Of a stretch of 38,045 bases of DNA, positions 1-6,621 are shown piece by piece. Position 1 is the first letter of the stretch; each line of letters opens with the position of its first letter. Position numbers and translations under genes: made by a program. The notes under the pieces are model-generated. The model was not told where the DNA came from. It was given only the letters and a program-made list of their open reading frames with translations, and made no database searches. Source of the DNA: Pseudoramibacter porci (GTDB taxonomy: Bacteria > Bacillota > Clostridia > Eubacteriales > Eubacteriaceae); NCBI RefSeq assembly GCF_009696145.1, contig NZ_VUMO01000014.1, positions 1-38,045 on the forward strand, in the 5' to 3' direction.

Positions 1-68
1 TTTTTATGTCGGATGCAATGACCCAAAAACCCGCACGTCAGGCCAGCTGCTTCCCCTATTATATAAAA

Positions 69-115
69 ATAAGTGCAGCAGGATGAGAATTTCTTCTCTG
101 TCTTGCTACACTTAT
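69..115. repeat. Imperfect inverted repeat, possible hairpin
   Basis: The left arm (from ATAAGTGCAGCA, 69-89) and the right arm (ending TGCTACACTTAT, 93-115) are roughly complementary with several mismatches and a short loop. It could be a hairpin in a transcript from outside the window or a remnant of a mobile-element end. The rest of 1-122 shows nothing I can name. Confidence 0.3.
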
Positions 116-122
116 ATGGTAC

Positions 123-145
123 TAAAAACCTGCCTTTCGGCAGGT
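123..145 (-). terminator. Intrinsic terminator of the nitroreductase gene
   Basis: Read on the minus strand, the arms ACCTGCC and GGCAGGT pair perfectly around a four-base loop and are followed at once by a run of T. It lies 15 bp beyond the stop of the nitroreductase gene. Confidence 0.8.
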
Positions 146-159
146 GCGATTCCGCTGCA

Positions 160-678
160 TTAAAGTTCCTTGACCAATTCGTCTCTCGAGCGGTTTTCGT
201 TGTGCAGGTGTGCCGCGTGGACGCCGTCCTGGGCGTAGCCCATGGGCATGAGCAGCACGACCCGTTCGTTTTCCGGCAGGTTAAAAGCCTTTTCGGTCTG
301 GGTATTGGGGAAAAAGTTGACCCAGCAGGAGCCGATGCCCAATTCCCAGGCTTCGAGCATCATGTGGGTCGCGACGATGCTGACGTCTTCCTGTCCGGCG
401 GTGACGCCTTCTTCCAGCGGATTTTTCCACTGTTCATCCTTATTGTAGGTGAACATCAGCACCACCGGCGCGTGGAAGGCGCAGCGGGTCAGGCCGTTTA
501 TTTTTTCCAGCGCTTCCGGGCTTTTGAGCACGTAGCACCGCCACGGCTGTTCGTTGTGGGCTGTCGGTGCGATGATGCCCGCTTCGATGATTTTGTCGAG
601 CTTGTCGTCTTCGATCGGGGTGTCTTTATATTTGCGCACGGAATACCGCGCTTTCGCTAATGTCATAAAATCGTCCAT
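160..678 (-). CDS. Nitroreductase family protein
   Basis: This is a 172-residue FMN-dependent nitroreductase-family protein, expected to use NAD(P)H to reduce nitro compounds, quinones or flavins in the cytoplasm. The N-terminal RYSVRKY segment is the usual family start and contacts FMN phosphate. PTAHNEQPWR near residue 40 is the second flavin-binding motif, and the C-terminal part has the usual GIGSCWVNFF and PMGYA segments. Length is typical for the family. I start it at 678 because a GGAGGT ribosome site lies 7 bp upstream; a longer reading from 699 has no ribosome site. It is a single-gene unit with its own terminator. The physiological substrate cannot be told from the sequence. Confidence 0.88.
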   Translation of the reverse strand: MDDFMTLAKARYSVRKYKDTPIEDDKLDKIIEAGIIAPTAHNEQPWRCYVLKSPEALEKINGLTRCAFHAPVVLMFTYNKDEQWKNPLEEGVTAGQEDVSIVATHMMLEAWELGIGSCWVNFFPNTQTEKAFNLPENERVVLLMPMGYAQDGVHAAHLHNENRSRDELVKEL

Positions 679-813
679 GATTCTACCTCCGTCTTTCATA
701 AAGTCTTTGATTAGTTTAATCTTTTTTCTTTAATTGTACTTTAAGTTTAATTTTTGATTTGCCTGCTACACTGATTCAATAATCTAAAATCAACTGATGA
801 AGGGAGCATCATC

Positions 814-1290
814 ATGGCAACCGATCGATGGAAAAAATTACTGGAAAAGGGCAGCGACCTCGCTTCTAAGGGCGGCCAATTTGTCAAAGAAGGCATCGAC
901 TCCGGCAAAGAAGAGCTGCACCACCGCTTCAACGACGAAGGCTATCAGCAGGGCCTCGAAGAAGGCAAGGAACAAGGGCTCAAGGACGGGCTGGCGCGCG
1001 CCATTCAATGTCTGCTGGAAGTGGGCGCCGACAACGCCGACATGGTCCGAGTGCTCGGGCAGTTCTGGAACTTGAACGAAGCCGACGCCAAGGGCTACCT
1101 CGCTCAGGAAAAATCTAACGCGGCCATCCGCGCCCTCTCCCATTACCTGAAGGCCGAAATGGCGTGGCCTAACGCTGAAATCGACGACTTCCTCGCCGCG
1201 CACCACGTCCGGGATCAGCTGGAAGACAACCCGAAGCTCTGGAAGTACGAAAAAAATCCGGCTAAGCTTTACAAAATGCTGCAGGGCTGA
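814..1290 (+). CDS. Hypothetical helical protein
   Basis: This 158-residue protein has no family I recognise. It is charged and looks almost entirely helical. The middle holds a run of G-x3-G repeats (YQQGLEEGKEQGLKDG, about residues 44-60), of a kind seen in the helical tails of Rpn/transposase-like proteins. There is no signal peptide or membrane segment, so it should be cytoplasmic. The start follows AGGGAG at good spacing. It is a single-gene unit ended by a strong terminator 20 bp after the stop. High GC at third positions supports real coding. Function unknown. Confidence 0.75.
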   Translation: MATDRWKKLLEKGSDLASKGGQFVKEGIDSGKEELHHRFNDEGYQQGLEEGKEQGLKDGLARAIQCLLEVGADNADMVRVLGQFWNLNEADAKGYLAQEKSNAAIRALSHYLKAEMAWPNAEIDDFLAAHHVRDQLEDNPKLWKYEKNPAKLYKMLQG

Positions 1291-1308
1291 TGACGACGCC
1301 GTTTATCA

Positions 1309-1346
1309 AAAGATGACCGCTTAACCATTGGCGATCATCTTTTTTA
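1309..1346 (+). terminator. Intrinsic terminator
   Basis: The arms AAGATGACCGC and GCGATCATCTT pair with one G-T position and are followed by a run of six T. It ends the small hypothetical gene at 814-1290. Confidence 0.85.
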
Positions 1347-1355
1347 TTTCAACCA

Positions 1356-1384
1356 CAAAAAAATCCAAGCCTGCGCCTGGATTT
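1356..1384 (-). terminator. Minus-strand terminator with no clear gene
   Basis: On the minus strand AAATCCAGGC and its partner GGCTTGGATTT form a hairpin followed by seven T, which looks like an intrinsic terminator. No convincing minus-strand gene leads into it. A 49-codon frame starting from GTG near 1470 reads straight through it and lacks a ribosome site, so a small RNA is as likely as a peptide. Confidence 0.45.
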
Positions 1385-1485
1385 GGAATAAGGAAAAAGG
1401 CAATAAACCAAGGTCGCCTTAAATCTGTGTAAAGCTTTGATAAAATGCCCTCTTTTTCTCTGCACACCGCCCGCCGCCAATCGTC

Positions 1486-1514
1486 TTGACTTTTCGCCCG
1501 TTTTCGTCTAGATT
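1486..1514 (+). promoter_or_regulatory. Sigma-70-type promoter for the DUF1304 gene
   Basis: TTGACT at 1486-1491 and TAGATT at 1509-1514 are separated by exactly 17 bp, placing a start site about 45 bp before the DUF1304 gene. Confidence 0.5.
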
Positions 1515-1563
1515 AAAAGCCAATTCAACGATCTCATGGATCGCATCAAAGGAGGCTTATGCT

Positions 1564-1923
1564 ATGATTCTGCCAATTAAAATTTTGTCTGTTCTGGTGG
1601 CGCTCGAATTTTTCTACATTCTTTACCTTGAAACTTTCGCGACAACGTCGGACACCACGGCCCGGGTTTTCGGCATGGACAAGGCGGAGCTCGCCCGCCC
1701 GTCGGTGCAGACCTTGTTTAAAAACCAGGGGATTTATAACGGGCTCATCGGCGTGCTGGTGCTCTTGGCCGCGCTGGTTTTCGCGAGCAAAATCGCCGTC
1801 ATGCTGCTCATGGGCACCATCGTTCTCGTCGCCCTCTACGGCAGCTTAACCAGCAGCCCGTCGATTCTTTTCAAGCAGGGCGGCCTGGCCATCGTCACGC
1901 TGATTTTGTGTGTGATTTTTTAA
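1564..1923 (+). CDS. DUF1304 family membrane protein
   Basis: This is a 119-residue integral membrane protein of the DUF1304 family; function not established. About four hydrophobic segments are visible: residues 4-22, 56-74, 75-95 and 100-119. The soluble loop between the first two, with FGMDKAEL and QTLFKNQGIYNG, carries the family's conserved residues. I start at 1564, behind AAAGGAGGC; a longer reading upstream passes through the promoter and is not credible. Spacing to the neighbours and its own promoter suggest a single-gene unit. Confidence 0.82.
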   Translation: MILPIKILSVLVALEFFYILYLETFATTSDTTARVFGMDKAELARPSVQTLFKNQGIYNGLIGVLVLLAALVFASKIAVMLLMGTIVLVALYGSLTSSPSILFKQGGLAIVTLILCVIF

Positions 1924-1944
1924 TCGCCTGTCGCGCGATCCAGC

Positions 1945-1973
1945 TTGCACCCTCTCCCGATAAATGATATCAT
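1945..1973 (+). promoter_or_regulatory. Promoter of the CapA-like gene
   Basis: TTGCAC at 1945-1950 and TATCAT at 1968-1973 are 17 bp apart, and the -10 has the TG extension (TGATATCAT). It leaves an AT-rich leader of about 40 bases before the CapA-like gene. Confidence 0.5.
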
Positions 1974-2018
1974 CTAAAGTTATTAATAGATTACATTTAT
2001 TTTAAAGGAGGGTGTGTG

Positions 2019-3104
2019 ATGTCTCTTCGATCTTTTCGCCGTGTTCTGCTCTATGTGTGCGCCGTTTTGTGTCTCGCCGCGCTGTGCGGCTGCGGCCAAC
2101 AAACGTCTTCAAAAGCGCCTGCCAAAACCGTTAAAAAGGCTGCCGCGGCAAAACCTGCCGCCGACGTGACCTTATCTGCCGCCGGGGACTGCACCCTCGG
2201 CGTCGATTCCCGGTACAGCACCGCCTTCAACAGCGTTTACCAGCGCCGCGGCGCCGCTTACTTTCTCGATCAGGTCCGCGACGTGTTCGGCGCCGACGAT
2301 CTGACCATCGCCAACCTCGAGGGCGCCCTGACGACTTCGACCGACCGCGCCGTCAAGACGTTCACCTTTAAAGGGCCGGCGGCTTACACCGCAATCTTAA
2401 AGCACGGCCGCGTCGATGCCGTGACCCTCGCCAACAACCATTCCCACGATTTCGGCGAGACCGGTTTTACCGACACCCAGGCAGCCCTGGACAACGCCGG
2501 CATCCCCTACTTCGGCTACGACACCATCGCTTATCCGCGCGTCAAAGGCGAAAAATTTGCATTGATCGGCCTCAACGGGCTGGACGACCCCAGCGAGGCG
2601 ACACTGACGAAACACATTGCCCGCGCCAAAAAACAGAAGCCTGACGCGATTGTCGTGTACTACCACTGGGGCATCGAGCGCAACCCGATGCCGGAAGCCT
2701 ACGAAACGGCGCTGGCCAAATCGGCGATCGACCACGGCGCCGACCTCGTCCTCGGCTCCCACCCCCACGTGGTGCAGGGCATCGAAAAATACAAGGGGCG
2801 CTACATCGTCTACAGTCTCGGCAATTTCTGTTTCGGCGGCAATTCCAATCCGGCTGACAAGGATTCGATGATCTTTCAGCTGACCTTCCACTTCGAAGAC
2901 GGCAAGCTCACCGCCACGGACAACGCCAAGGTGCTGCCCTGCGCCATTTCCGGCCACACGGGCTCCAACGATTTCCAGCCCCGGGTGCTGACCGGCCGCG
3001 AAGGCGCGCGCGTGCTGGACAAAATCGCCGCCCGCAGCCAGAGCTGGGGCGTCGCGATCGATCCCGACGGCCGTGTGCACATCTCGGACGCCGCGGCAAA
3101 ATAA
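2019..3104 (+). CDS. CapA family lipoprotein (poly-gamma-glutamate capsule-type)
   Basis: This 361-residue protein belongs to the CapA/PGA_cap group, which has a metallophosphatase-like fold. In Bacillus, CapA takes part in poly-gamma-glutamate export or anchoring. A hydrophobic leader ends at ALCGCG near residue 25, which looks like a lipobox, so it is probably a cell-surface lipoprotein; a lysine/alanine-rich linker follows. Conserved family blocks are AAGDCTLG, ANLEGAL, LANNHSHDFGE (metal-ligand region), YYHWGIE and LGSHPHVVQGIE with YSLGNFCFGG. AAGGAGGG lies about 7 bp before the ATG at 2019; an in-frame GTG 3 bp upstream is too close to it. There are no capB or capC neighbours, so a general cell-envelope role is as likely as capsule synthesis. 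Confidence 0.85.
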   Translation: MSLRSFRRVLLYVCAVLCLAALCGCGQQTSSKAPAKTVKKAAAAKPAADVTLSAAGDCTLGVDSRYSTAFNSVYQRRGAAYFLDQVRDVFGADDLTIANLEGALTTSTDRAVKTFTFKGPAAYTAILKHGRVDAVTLANNHSHDFGETGFTDTQAALDNAGIPYFGYDTIAYPRVKGEKFALIGLNGLDDPSEATLTKHIARAKKQKPDAIVVYYHWGIERNPMPEAYETALAKSAIDHGADLVLGSHPHVVQGIEKYKGRYIVYSLGNFCFGGNSNPADKDSMIFQLTFHFEDGKLTATDNAKVLPCAISGHTGSNDFQPRVLTGREGARVLDKIAARSQSWGVAIDPDGRVHISDAAAK

Positions 3105-3130
3105 CACGGCCTTTTCACCCATATGCTCAC

Positions 3131-3173
3131 AACAAAAAAAGCATCGCACGTTGGCGTGCGATGCTTTTTTGTT
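3131..3173. terminator. Bidirectional terminator
   Basis: A perfect GCATCGCACG/CGTGCGATGC stem is flanked by runs of A on one side and T on the other. It therefore serves both the CapA-like gene (plus) and the EAL gene (minus), which converge here. Confidence 0.9.
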
Positions 3174-3201
3174 GGCTGCATAAATCAAGCGGGGCGCCGC
3201 T

Positions 3202-5181
3202 TTAAAATTGAAACCCCTCCTCCGGGATCTGATCGGGCGGAACGGGTTTGCTGAAGAGATAGCCCTGGGCGTAGGTGCAGCCGACTTCCTTAAGAAAGGC
3301 GTAGTGTTCTGCGGTTTCAACGCCCTCGGCCACGGTCCGAATGCCCAGATCGGCCGCCATCCGGCAGACGTCGCGCACGATCGTCTTGGACCGTTCGTCG
3401 AATTTCCCCATGAAGACCATATCGATTTTGATGACGTCAAATTGGTAATCCTTCAAGACGTTGAGGGACGAGTACCCGGAGCCGAAATCGTCCATCCAGA
3501 CCTCCAGCCCCATGTCGTGGAAGCGGCGGACGGCCCGCTGCATGACGGCCGAATCGCCGTTGAGGGCGGTCTCTGTGATTTCCACGTGGACCAGCTTTTT
3601 GGGGATCTGCTCTTCGCGGATGATGGCCTCGATTTCGCCGAACAAATCGATGCCGGCCTCTAAATCGGTCCGGGAGATGTTGAAGCTGATGGGCAGCACC
3701 GTCCGTCCGGCCGCCTGCCAATCCCGGACCAGCTGGCCGTATCGGCGCAGCACGTTGAGATCGATCTTGTAAATCATTCGGACCCTTTCCAGCGGCTCGA
3801 CGAATTGGTCGGGCGTGAGGAAGCCGTACTGGGGATCGCTCCACCGCGACAAAGCCTCGTAGCTGGCGACTGCTTTGCGCTTGATGTCGACAAGGGGCTG
3901 ATAATAGACCTGCAGCCAGCCATCCTCGACGGCCTTGTCCACGTGGGCCAGAACGTGGAGACGGATCGCTTCATTCTGACGCATGGCGTCGTCGTAAAAC
4001 TGTACGGCCTTTCGAGTGCCGTTTAAATGGCGGGTGGCGACCGCGGCCAAATCGATGAGGGTCGTCAGCTGGCTGTAGTGGGTTGTATCCCCGGCCGGCT
4101 GATCCCAATCCTTCACCGGGCAGAGGCCTACGCGAAACATCAGGGTCTCATCTAAACTGAGGGCTTCGACCTTTTCTGCGACCTGCGCGAACTTTTCTTC
4201 GGCCTGATGAACCGGCACGATCCCGACAAAATGGGTGCCGGAGATCCGCGCGACAATCCCGTCCGGGAAGGTCTGCGTCAGCAGTTCCGCCGTCTGGTGC
4301 AAAATGACCGTCCCGGCGTCGTAGCCGTGAAGGATGTTTACGTCGCGGAAGTTGGCGATATCGGAATAGAATACGGCCAGCGCCGGTCCATTCGCCCGAA
4401 CCTGGCGAATCATGACGCCGCCGTGTTCCAGCAGATAGCTCAAGCTTTTGGCACCGGTCACCGTGTCGTCATCGTGGGCGCGGATGTAATTTTCGTATTT
4501 CATGATCGCGAAAAAATTGAACTTCATGAAAATGAGGAAGAGAATCACGAGCAGGCCCCCCGTGATCGCCACCGCGTAAGCTAATTGATTGCCGACGGTG
4601 TCTGCGCCGCCGTTGAGCACGATGCGCGGCAGCTCCGCCTCCGCTCCGATCAACATCATGAAGGCCATGGCGGTGCCGTGGAAGCGCCGATCCATCCGCA
4701 GCACTGATTTTTCGAAAAGGATATAGCGGATTTCTTTTCTAAAGCAAAAGACCAGCGCCAAGCTTAAGCCCACCGTGATCAGCAGGCGCTGCAGCGTCGT
4801 CATGGCGATGAGCATCGCGAGGCAGTTGGCGTTGAAAAACAAGGTATAGATAAACGCCGGGGCCGGCCCCTGAACGCCGACGATTTCCCGGTACAGGCCC
4901 ATCAGGAAGAAAACCGGCAGCAGCAGACAGCCCGTCGCGATCAGAAAATCCAAAAGGGTGCCCGCGGCGTGCACATGGCTGACGATCCCGAAATACAAAA
5001 GCCCCGAGAGCATCTGCGCCGTATTGTACGACACCAGGAAGGACAGGATGAACTTCTGCACCTTTGTCTTCGTGTCCGCGCGCTGAAACACCAGCCGGAG
5101 CGTGACCCACGCGAAGACCACCCCCTGCACCACGTCAGTGTAATTTCTCGACCAATAGGCCGCCAACCATTGTCCTAACAT
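3202..5181 (-). CDS. Membrane c-di-GMP phosphodiesterase (degenerate GGDEF plus EAL)
   Basis: This 659-residue protein has roughly seven hydrophobic segments in residues 10-225, a GGDEF-like domain at about 255-400 and an EAL domain at about 410-655. The GGDEF signature is replaced by SGTHF, so diguanylate cyclase activity is unlikely; such domains often regulate. The EAL domain looks active: YEALSRW, the asparagine of FNIS, VEITET, DDFGSGYSS, the lysine of VIKID and VAEGVE are all kept. It should hydrolyse c-di-GMP at the inner face of the membrane. I start at 5181 (MLGQW), behind GAGGGG; the frame extends about 37 codons further upstream without good coding features. It ends at the shared bidirectional terminator. 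What the membrane domain senses is unknown. Confidence 0.88.
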   Translation of the reverse strand: MLGQWLAAYWSRNYTDVVQGVVFAWVTLRLVFQRADTKTKVQKFILSFLVSYNTAQMLSGLLYFGIVSHVHAAGTLLDFLIATGCLLLPVFFLMGLYREIVGVQGPAPAFIYTLFFNANCLAMLIAMTTLQRLLITVGLSLALVFCFRKEIRYILFEKSVLRMDRRFHGTAMAFMMLIGAEAELPRIVLNGGADTVGNQLAYAVAITGGLLVILFLIFMKFNFFAIMKYENYIRAHDDDTVTGAKSLSYLLEHGGVMIRQVRANGPALAVFYSDIANFRDVNILHGYDAGTVILHQTAELLTQTFPDGIVARISGTHFVGIVPVHQAEEKFAQVAEKVEALSLDETLMFRVGLCPVKDWDQPAGDTTHYSQLTTLIDLAAVATRHLNGTRKAVQFYDDAMRQNEAIRLHVLAHVDKAVEDGWLQVYYQPLVDIKRKAVASYEALSRWSDPQYGFLTPDQFVEPLERVRMIYKIDLNVLRRYGQLVRDWQAAGRTVLPISFNISRTDLEAGIDLFGEIEAIIREEQIPKKLVHVEITETALNGDSAVMQRAVRRFHDMGLEVWMDDFGSGYSSLNVLKDYQFDVIKIDMVFMGKFDERSKTIVRDVCRMAADLGIRTVAEGVETAEHYAFLKEVGCTYAQGYLFSKPVPPDQIPEEGFQF

Positions 5182-5393
5182 TGATTTCCCCTCACGTTTT
5201 ATGCGTCGATACCGATCCCCATGATCCCCCGCGCCGCCGCACGCTCCCCTGACGATGGACCGGCTGCAGACCAAAATCCCTAAAGAGATCAATGGGTTAT
5301 AACATTTAATCCTATTATGTCATATGGCATCGATAATCGCAATATAAATTCGCATTTGTGAGACTCTAAGATCGCCGCTCTACGCTCCGTAGG

Positions 5394-5422
5394 TTGTCTG
5401 TCGGCGCCCGCCGTGCTATCCT
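5394..5422 (+). promoter_or_regulatory. Promoter of the XRE-desulfoferrodoxin gene
   Basis: TTGTCT at 5394-5399 and TATCCT at 5417-5422 are 17 bp apart, with a TG extension before the -10. The leader of about 25 bases is short and ends in the AGGAGG site of the regulator gene. Confidence 0.45.
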
Positions 5423-5451
5423 TTTGTCATCCAAAACAGGAGGACACCGAT

Positions 5452-6036
5452 ATGAACAATTACGTCACCGGGGCCACCATCAAACGGCTCCGCGAAAAAC
5501 AAGGCTTGACTCAGTCCCGTCTGGGCGAAAAACTGGCCATCAGCGATAAAACCGTCTCGAAATGGGAAACCGGCAAGGGCTTCCCCGATATTTCTCTCAT
5601 TGAGCCGCTGGCTCAGGTGCTCGGCGTCTCGATGCCGGAGCTGCTCTCCGGCGAGGAGATTATCAACACCAACCGCGCGGCCAATCTGCTGCGCTCCCAC
5701 CTCTACGTCTGCCCGATTTGCGGCAACGTGCTTTACGCCACCGGCTCGGCCATGATCTCGTGCTGCGGGATCACCCTGCCGCCCCTCGACGCCGAAGCGG
5801 CGGACCCCGACCACGCCGCAGTCTGCACCAAAATCGATGACGAGCTGCACGTTGCAGTCGACCACCCGATGACCAAAACCCACCACCTCACCTTCATCGC
5901 TTATCTCAACGGCGGCCGGTTCGAATTCGTCCGACTCTACCCCGAGGGCGCGGCCGAGGCGCGGTTCTTCACCCGCGGGCACGGCGTGCTCTACTGGTAT
6001 TGCAACCACCACGGGCTTTTTTCGCAAAAAATATAG
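5452..6036 (+). CDS. XRE-type regulator fused to a desulfoferrodoxin/superoxide reductase domain
   Basis: This 194-residue protein joins two parts. Residues 6-60 are a Cro/CI helix-turn-helix (IKRLREKQGLTQ, then ISDKTVSKWETGKGFPD). Residues 84-194 match desulfoferrodoxin by eye. The rubredoxin-like centre has C87, C90 and adjacent C104-C105 (CPICG to CCG). The catalytic iron centre has H121, H138 (in HPM), H144, C184 and H187 (CNHHG), with the same 6- and 3-residue spacings as superoxide reductase. The full ligand set suggests a DNA-binding protein that carries, or senses through, two iron centres. Start 5452 follows AGGAGG at good spacing. It lies just before the first FNR-box unit. The regulated genes are unknown; autoregulation is possible. 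Confidence 0.85.
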   Translation: MNNYVTGATIKRLREKQGLTQSRLGEKLAISDKTVSKWETGKGFPDISLIEPLAQVLGVSMPELLSGEEIINTNRAANLLRSHLYVCPICGNVLYATGSAMISCCGITLPPLDAEAADPDHAAVCTKIDDELHVAVDHPMTKTHHLTFIAYLNGGRFEFVRLYPEGAAEARFFTRGHGVLYWYCNHHGLFSQKI

Positions 6037-6072
6037 AGAAACCCAAAAATGATGTAAAAATATTTTAATTAC

Positions 6073-6121
6073 TTGATTCAAATCAAGGATCGCGTCAGCT
6101 TCTCGCTCTATACTTTAGGCA
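6073..6121 (+). promoter_or_regulatory. FNR-type box and class II promoter, copy A
   Basis: TTGATTCAAATCAA (6073-6086) is a perfect match to the TTGAT-N4-ATCAA operator of FNR, the oxygen-responsive member of the CRP/FNR family. A -10 TATACT lies at 6109-6114. With a start at about 6121 the box centre falls at -41.5, the standard class II activation position. No -35 hexamer is visible, as expected for an activator-dependent promoter. Confidence 0.75.
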
Positions 6122-6177
6122 TCAACAATAAATCCTGTTTTCGGGTAAAAACCTAAAAACTGAAAGAAGGTATAATC

Positions 6178-6309
6178 ATGAAGAGAGAAGCATTAAAACG
6201 TTTATATGGCCATCCAGAAGATGTCAGACGCGTCCTTGGTGTCAGCGAATCTTCGTTCAAGCGCTTATACCGTACGCCGAAAAATGTCTGGACCCTCGGA
6301 AGGCATTAA
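6178..6309 (+). CDS. 43-residue basic small protein, copy A
   Basis: The protein is 43 residues, starting MKREALKRLYGHPEDVRR and ending RTPKNVWTLGRH. I do not recognise it. It is basic, has no signal peptide or membrane segment, and has a likely helical first half. Copy B at 8210 has 39 of 43 residues identical. Between the copies I count 13 synonymous codon changes and 4 replacements, all four within residues 19-26, which indicates selection for the protein. The ribosome site is GAAGG, about 8 bp upstream. It has its own FNR-type promoter and terminator, so it should be made mainly under low oxygen if the host has FNR. A nucleic-acid-binding or regulatory peptide is one possibility, not shown by the sequence. 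Confidence 0.75.
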   Translation: MKREALKRLYGHPEDVRRVLGVSESSFKRLYRTPKNVWTLGRH

Positions 6310-6356
6310 ACGAAACGGTTAAATTGAACTCCTAAATCAATAAGTCTTAACTTTCA

Positions 6357-6390
6357 CAGACCCCACCGGCAAAGCCGGTGGGGTCTGTTT
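6357..6390 (+). terminator. Terminator of small-protein unit A
   Basis: The arms CAGACCCCACCGGC and GCCGGTGGGGTCTG pair perfectly over 14 bp around an AAA loop. The T run is short (TTT), weaker than in copy B. Confidence 0.8.
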
Positions 6391-6399
6391 CCGTGTCAA

Positions 6400-6440
6400 G
6401 CGCCGCTTGAATTCTGTCGAATTCAGGCTGGAGCGCACTT
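6400..6440 (-). pseudogene. Relic of a HigA-like antitoxin N-terminus
   Basis: Read on the minus strand, this encodes ALQPEFDRIQAALD, nearly the same as residues 23-36 of the small antitoxin-like protein at 8456-8626. Both ends of the gene are missing: the frame runs into the terminator of copy A on one side and unrelated AT-rich DNA on the other. It shows that the duplicated block originally extended past the terminator. Confidence 0.6.
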
Positions 6441-6534
6441 AAAGTGCACGTTTTTCATACTTTTCAAAAAGTTCTTTTCGTTTTTCGAAAGTTACTTAAA
6501 AAATTGCTTGAAGATCATTTCGTCTTCTCAACGA
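6441..6534. other. AT-rich spacer
   Basis: Apart from the relic above and the small frame at 6535-6621, I see no gene in the 311-base gap between the small-protein unit and the ATPase stop. A short GCACTT/AAGTGC palindrome lies near 6435-6448, and A/T runs around 6450-6510 could form weak hairpins. Confidence 0.4.
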
Positions 6535-6621
6535 TTATTGATTGAATAATTTTTGAAAATAATCTACAACCATTTGCAGTTGCGTAATCCATTCGACGTT
6601 CATCAGCATCTCTCTGTTCAT
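6535..6621 (-). CDS. Possible 28-residue peptide coupled to the ATPase gene
   Basis: The ATG overlaps the ATPase stop as TGATG, the usual arrangement for translational coupling. The frame encodes MNREMLMNVEWITQLQMVVD plus eight more residues and could form an amphipathic helix. There is no separate ribosome site and no second copy to test for selection, so it may be chance. Confidence 0.3.
   Translation of the reverse strand: MNREMLMNVEWITQLQMVVDYFQKLFNQ

Larger units (their letters stand above)
6072..6390 (+). repeat. Direct repeat copy A: FNR box, small ORF and terminator
   Basis: This stretch matches 8104-8423 from the FNR box through the leader, the 43-codon gene, the 3' untranslated region and the terminator stem. 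Differences are scattered, and the terminator stem differs by compensating base pairs (CCCC/GGGG against ACCC/GGGT). The two copies lie about 2.03 kb apart in the same orientation around the ATPase gene. Confidence 0.9.

Noticed and set aside
73-660. Long plus-strand frame opposite the nitroreductase
   Set aside because: It is a shadow of a clear nitroreductase gene; there is no ribosome site and the protein has no recognisable pattern.
1360-1506. 49-codon minus-strand frame from GTG
   Set aside because: It has no ribosome site and reads through the hairpin; a small RNA is as likely, so it is not listed as a gene.
2397-3440. 347-codon minus-strand frame
   Set aside because: It runs across the CapA gene, the bidirectional terminator and the EAL gene end, which is typical of a GC-rich shadow frame.
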